From CBDCFL01 sp965216135 (GTDB lineage Bacteria; Pseudomonadota; Alphaproteobacteria; Rhodobacterales; Rhodobacteraceae), in assembly GCA_965216135.1 (NCBI GenBank), contig CBDCFL010000024.1, positions 930,001 through 994,000 of the forward strand: a DNA stretch of 64,000 nt, read 5' to 3'. Position 1 is the first letter of the stretch, and every line of letters starts with the position of its first letter. The notes beneath the pieces are model-generated. The model did no database searches and was not told the origin of the DNA. It worked only from the letters and a program-made list of their open reading frames with translations. Positions 63,075 to 64,000 of this stretch are shown here, one piece after another. The position numbers and the translations under genes are program-made.

Positions 63075-63201
63075 CTAATCCGGTCGGTGACTTCGGCTTT
63101 CGATGTTGAGCGCCTTGAGTGCTTCAAACGGGCTGGGCGTGTCCCGGATCGTCTTCGTGGCGACCTGTGTATAACGAGCGGTGGTGCTGAGTTTGGCGTG
63201 A
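63075..63201 (-). pseudogene. Tyrosine recombinase, C-terminal end only
   Basis: Reads HAKLSTTARYTQVATKTIRD then TPSPFEALKAL and stops at 63075. HAKLSTTARYTQV holds the catalytic tyrosine region of XerC/D-like integrases (GHxxLxTTxxYT). The rest is cut off by the IS630 that begins at 63202. It is probably the integrase of the IS91-type unit. Confidence 0.8.
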
Positions 63202-64000
63202 TACCACCGAGCGGAATGCCTGACTCACGTTGGGGATTCCCAAGCGGTCCGATCTCTGACTCAATGTGGTGAACCAATGAGGTTCGCCATGGCAGCGCCT
63301 ATCGACTTACGGAACGATTTTGACAGCGTCTCACTGCGGCGCCTCGCGAAGAGGACCAGGGACGCGACCCAGTCACCGGGCGCAGAGCCGTCGTCTGCTG
63401 GCGTTGGCCGAGGTCTACGATGGTGGCAGCAGGACGGATGCGTCGCGGATCGGCGGCGTCGGTCTGCAGATCATTCGCGACTGGGTGCTGCGCTTCAACG
63501 CCCGCGGACCGGACGGGCTGGTCGATGGGAAGTCACCGGGCGCACCCTCGAAGCTCAACGCCGATCACCGCCGCGCACTGGCGGAGGTTGTTGAGGCCGG
63601 CCCGGTCCCGGCGGTGGACGGCGTCGTGCGCTGGCGGCGCAAGGACCTGGCGCGGTGGCTCTTGGAGACGTTCGCCATCTCGCTCGACGAGACCACGGTC
63701 GGGCGCGAGTTGAAGGCGCTCGGCTTCGCCAAGATCTCGGCGCGGCCGCGCCACTACGCGCAAAACGAGCTGGCCGTCGAGGCTTTTAAAAAAAACTTCC
63801 CCGCCGAACTGGCGAAGATCCGGGCGAGGCTCCCGAAAGGCGTCGAGATAGAGCTGTGGTGGCAAGATGAAGCCCGCATCGGCCAGAAGAATAAGCTCAC
63901 ACGCCGATGGGCCAGACGTGGCACGCGCCCGCGGGTGCCCCGCGACCAGCGCACCGAATGGGCCTATATCTTCGGCGCGATCTGTCCCGCGAAGGGGAAA
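63202..64000 (+). mobile_element. IS630-family element, copy F, running off the right edge
   Basis: Begins TACCACCGAGCGG after TGA (63199-63201), related to copy E. Only the left 799 bp are in the window. It interrupts the tyrosine recombinase. Confidence 0.85.
63289..64000 (+). pseudogene. IS630 transposase, partial, one frameshift (copy F)
   Basis: It starts MAAPIDLRNDFDSVSLRRLA and loses frame near 63370, within a GTCACCGGGCGCA string that recurs at 63532. It then continues AQSRRLLALAEVYDGGSRTD, GLQIIRDWVLRFNARG and, through an A8 run that keeps the frame (EAFKKNFPAELAKI), IELWWQDEARIGQKNKLTR to the window edge. The second half of the DDE domain is not in the window. Confidence 0.8.

Overview
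The window is a chromosomal segment of a marine alphaproteobacterium, most likely a Rhodobacterales / Roseobacter-group organism. The signs are a C4-type 5-aminolevulinate synthase (hemA), a DddP-type DMSP lyase, the hemA - RodZ-like - ispG gene order, a glnB-glnA pair, a DUF6314 protein, and the fabD-fabG-acpP-fabF-mltG cluster next to rpsF-rpsR-rplI. These placements rest on recognition of the protein sequences, not on a database search. The segment is heavily invaded by insertion sequences (IS): about a dozen complete or partial elements of the IS630, IS21, IS5, ISNCY, IS30, IS1182 and IS91 families.

Layout. 1-4416: cyclase-like N-terminus (off the left edge), M20 peptidase, hemA, RodZ-like gene. 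4417-13600: an IS island between the RodZ-like gene and ispG. It holds two tandem paralogues of a DUF2652-SRPBCC gene. Both are split at the same codon by the same IS630 element, in opposite orientations; the second is also gutted by IS21. 13624-28767: mostly intact housekeeping and metabolic genes (ispG, DsbA-like oxidoreductase, aminotransferase, a broken amiC, PBP1A, prfB, DUF6314, bioY, hydrolase-OsmC, nuclease-like protein, dddP, DUF3445). 28764-33626: an unknown gene split by IS630, and an ISNCY element carrying a nested IS30 and flanked by a 16-bp direct repeat. 33627-38244: GYD protein, glnA, glnB, nnr, tRNA-Leu. 38472-41256: a pentapeptide-repeat membrane protein split by IS1182. 41372-52713: trigger factor, P450, DUF3179, ribosomal proteins, fatty-acid synthesis genes, mltG. 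52899-64000: a graveyard of mobile elements with a second IS21, broken DUF3800, ParB-like and SEL1 genes, an IS91 unit and an IS630 running off the right edge.

Working relationships. glnB and glnA form the nitrogen-sensing / glutamine-synthesis pair. fabD, fabG, acpP and fabF make and extend acyl chains and are followed, with a TGATG overlap, by the peptidoglycan transglycosylase mltG. PBP1A, AmiC and the RodZ-like protein are cell-wall genes. DddP links the strain to DMSP breakdown.

Most notable structure: a dispersed repeat family (at least five copies) with 17-bp terminal inverted repeats and internal hairpins. It lies in every convergent intergenic gap longer than 100 bp in the window and nowhere else. 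Also notable are IS630-like elements whose flanks show 3-bp TNA duplications, a short IS630-derived filler inside a broken gene, and a ParB-like/YecR-like chimeric ORF.
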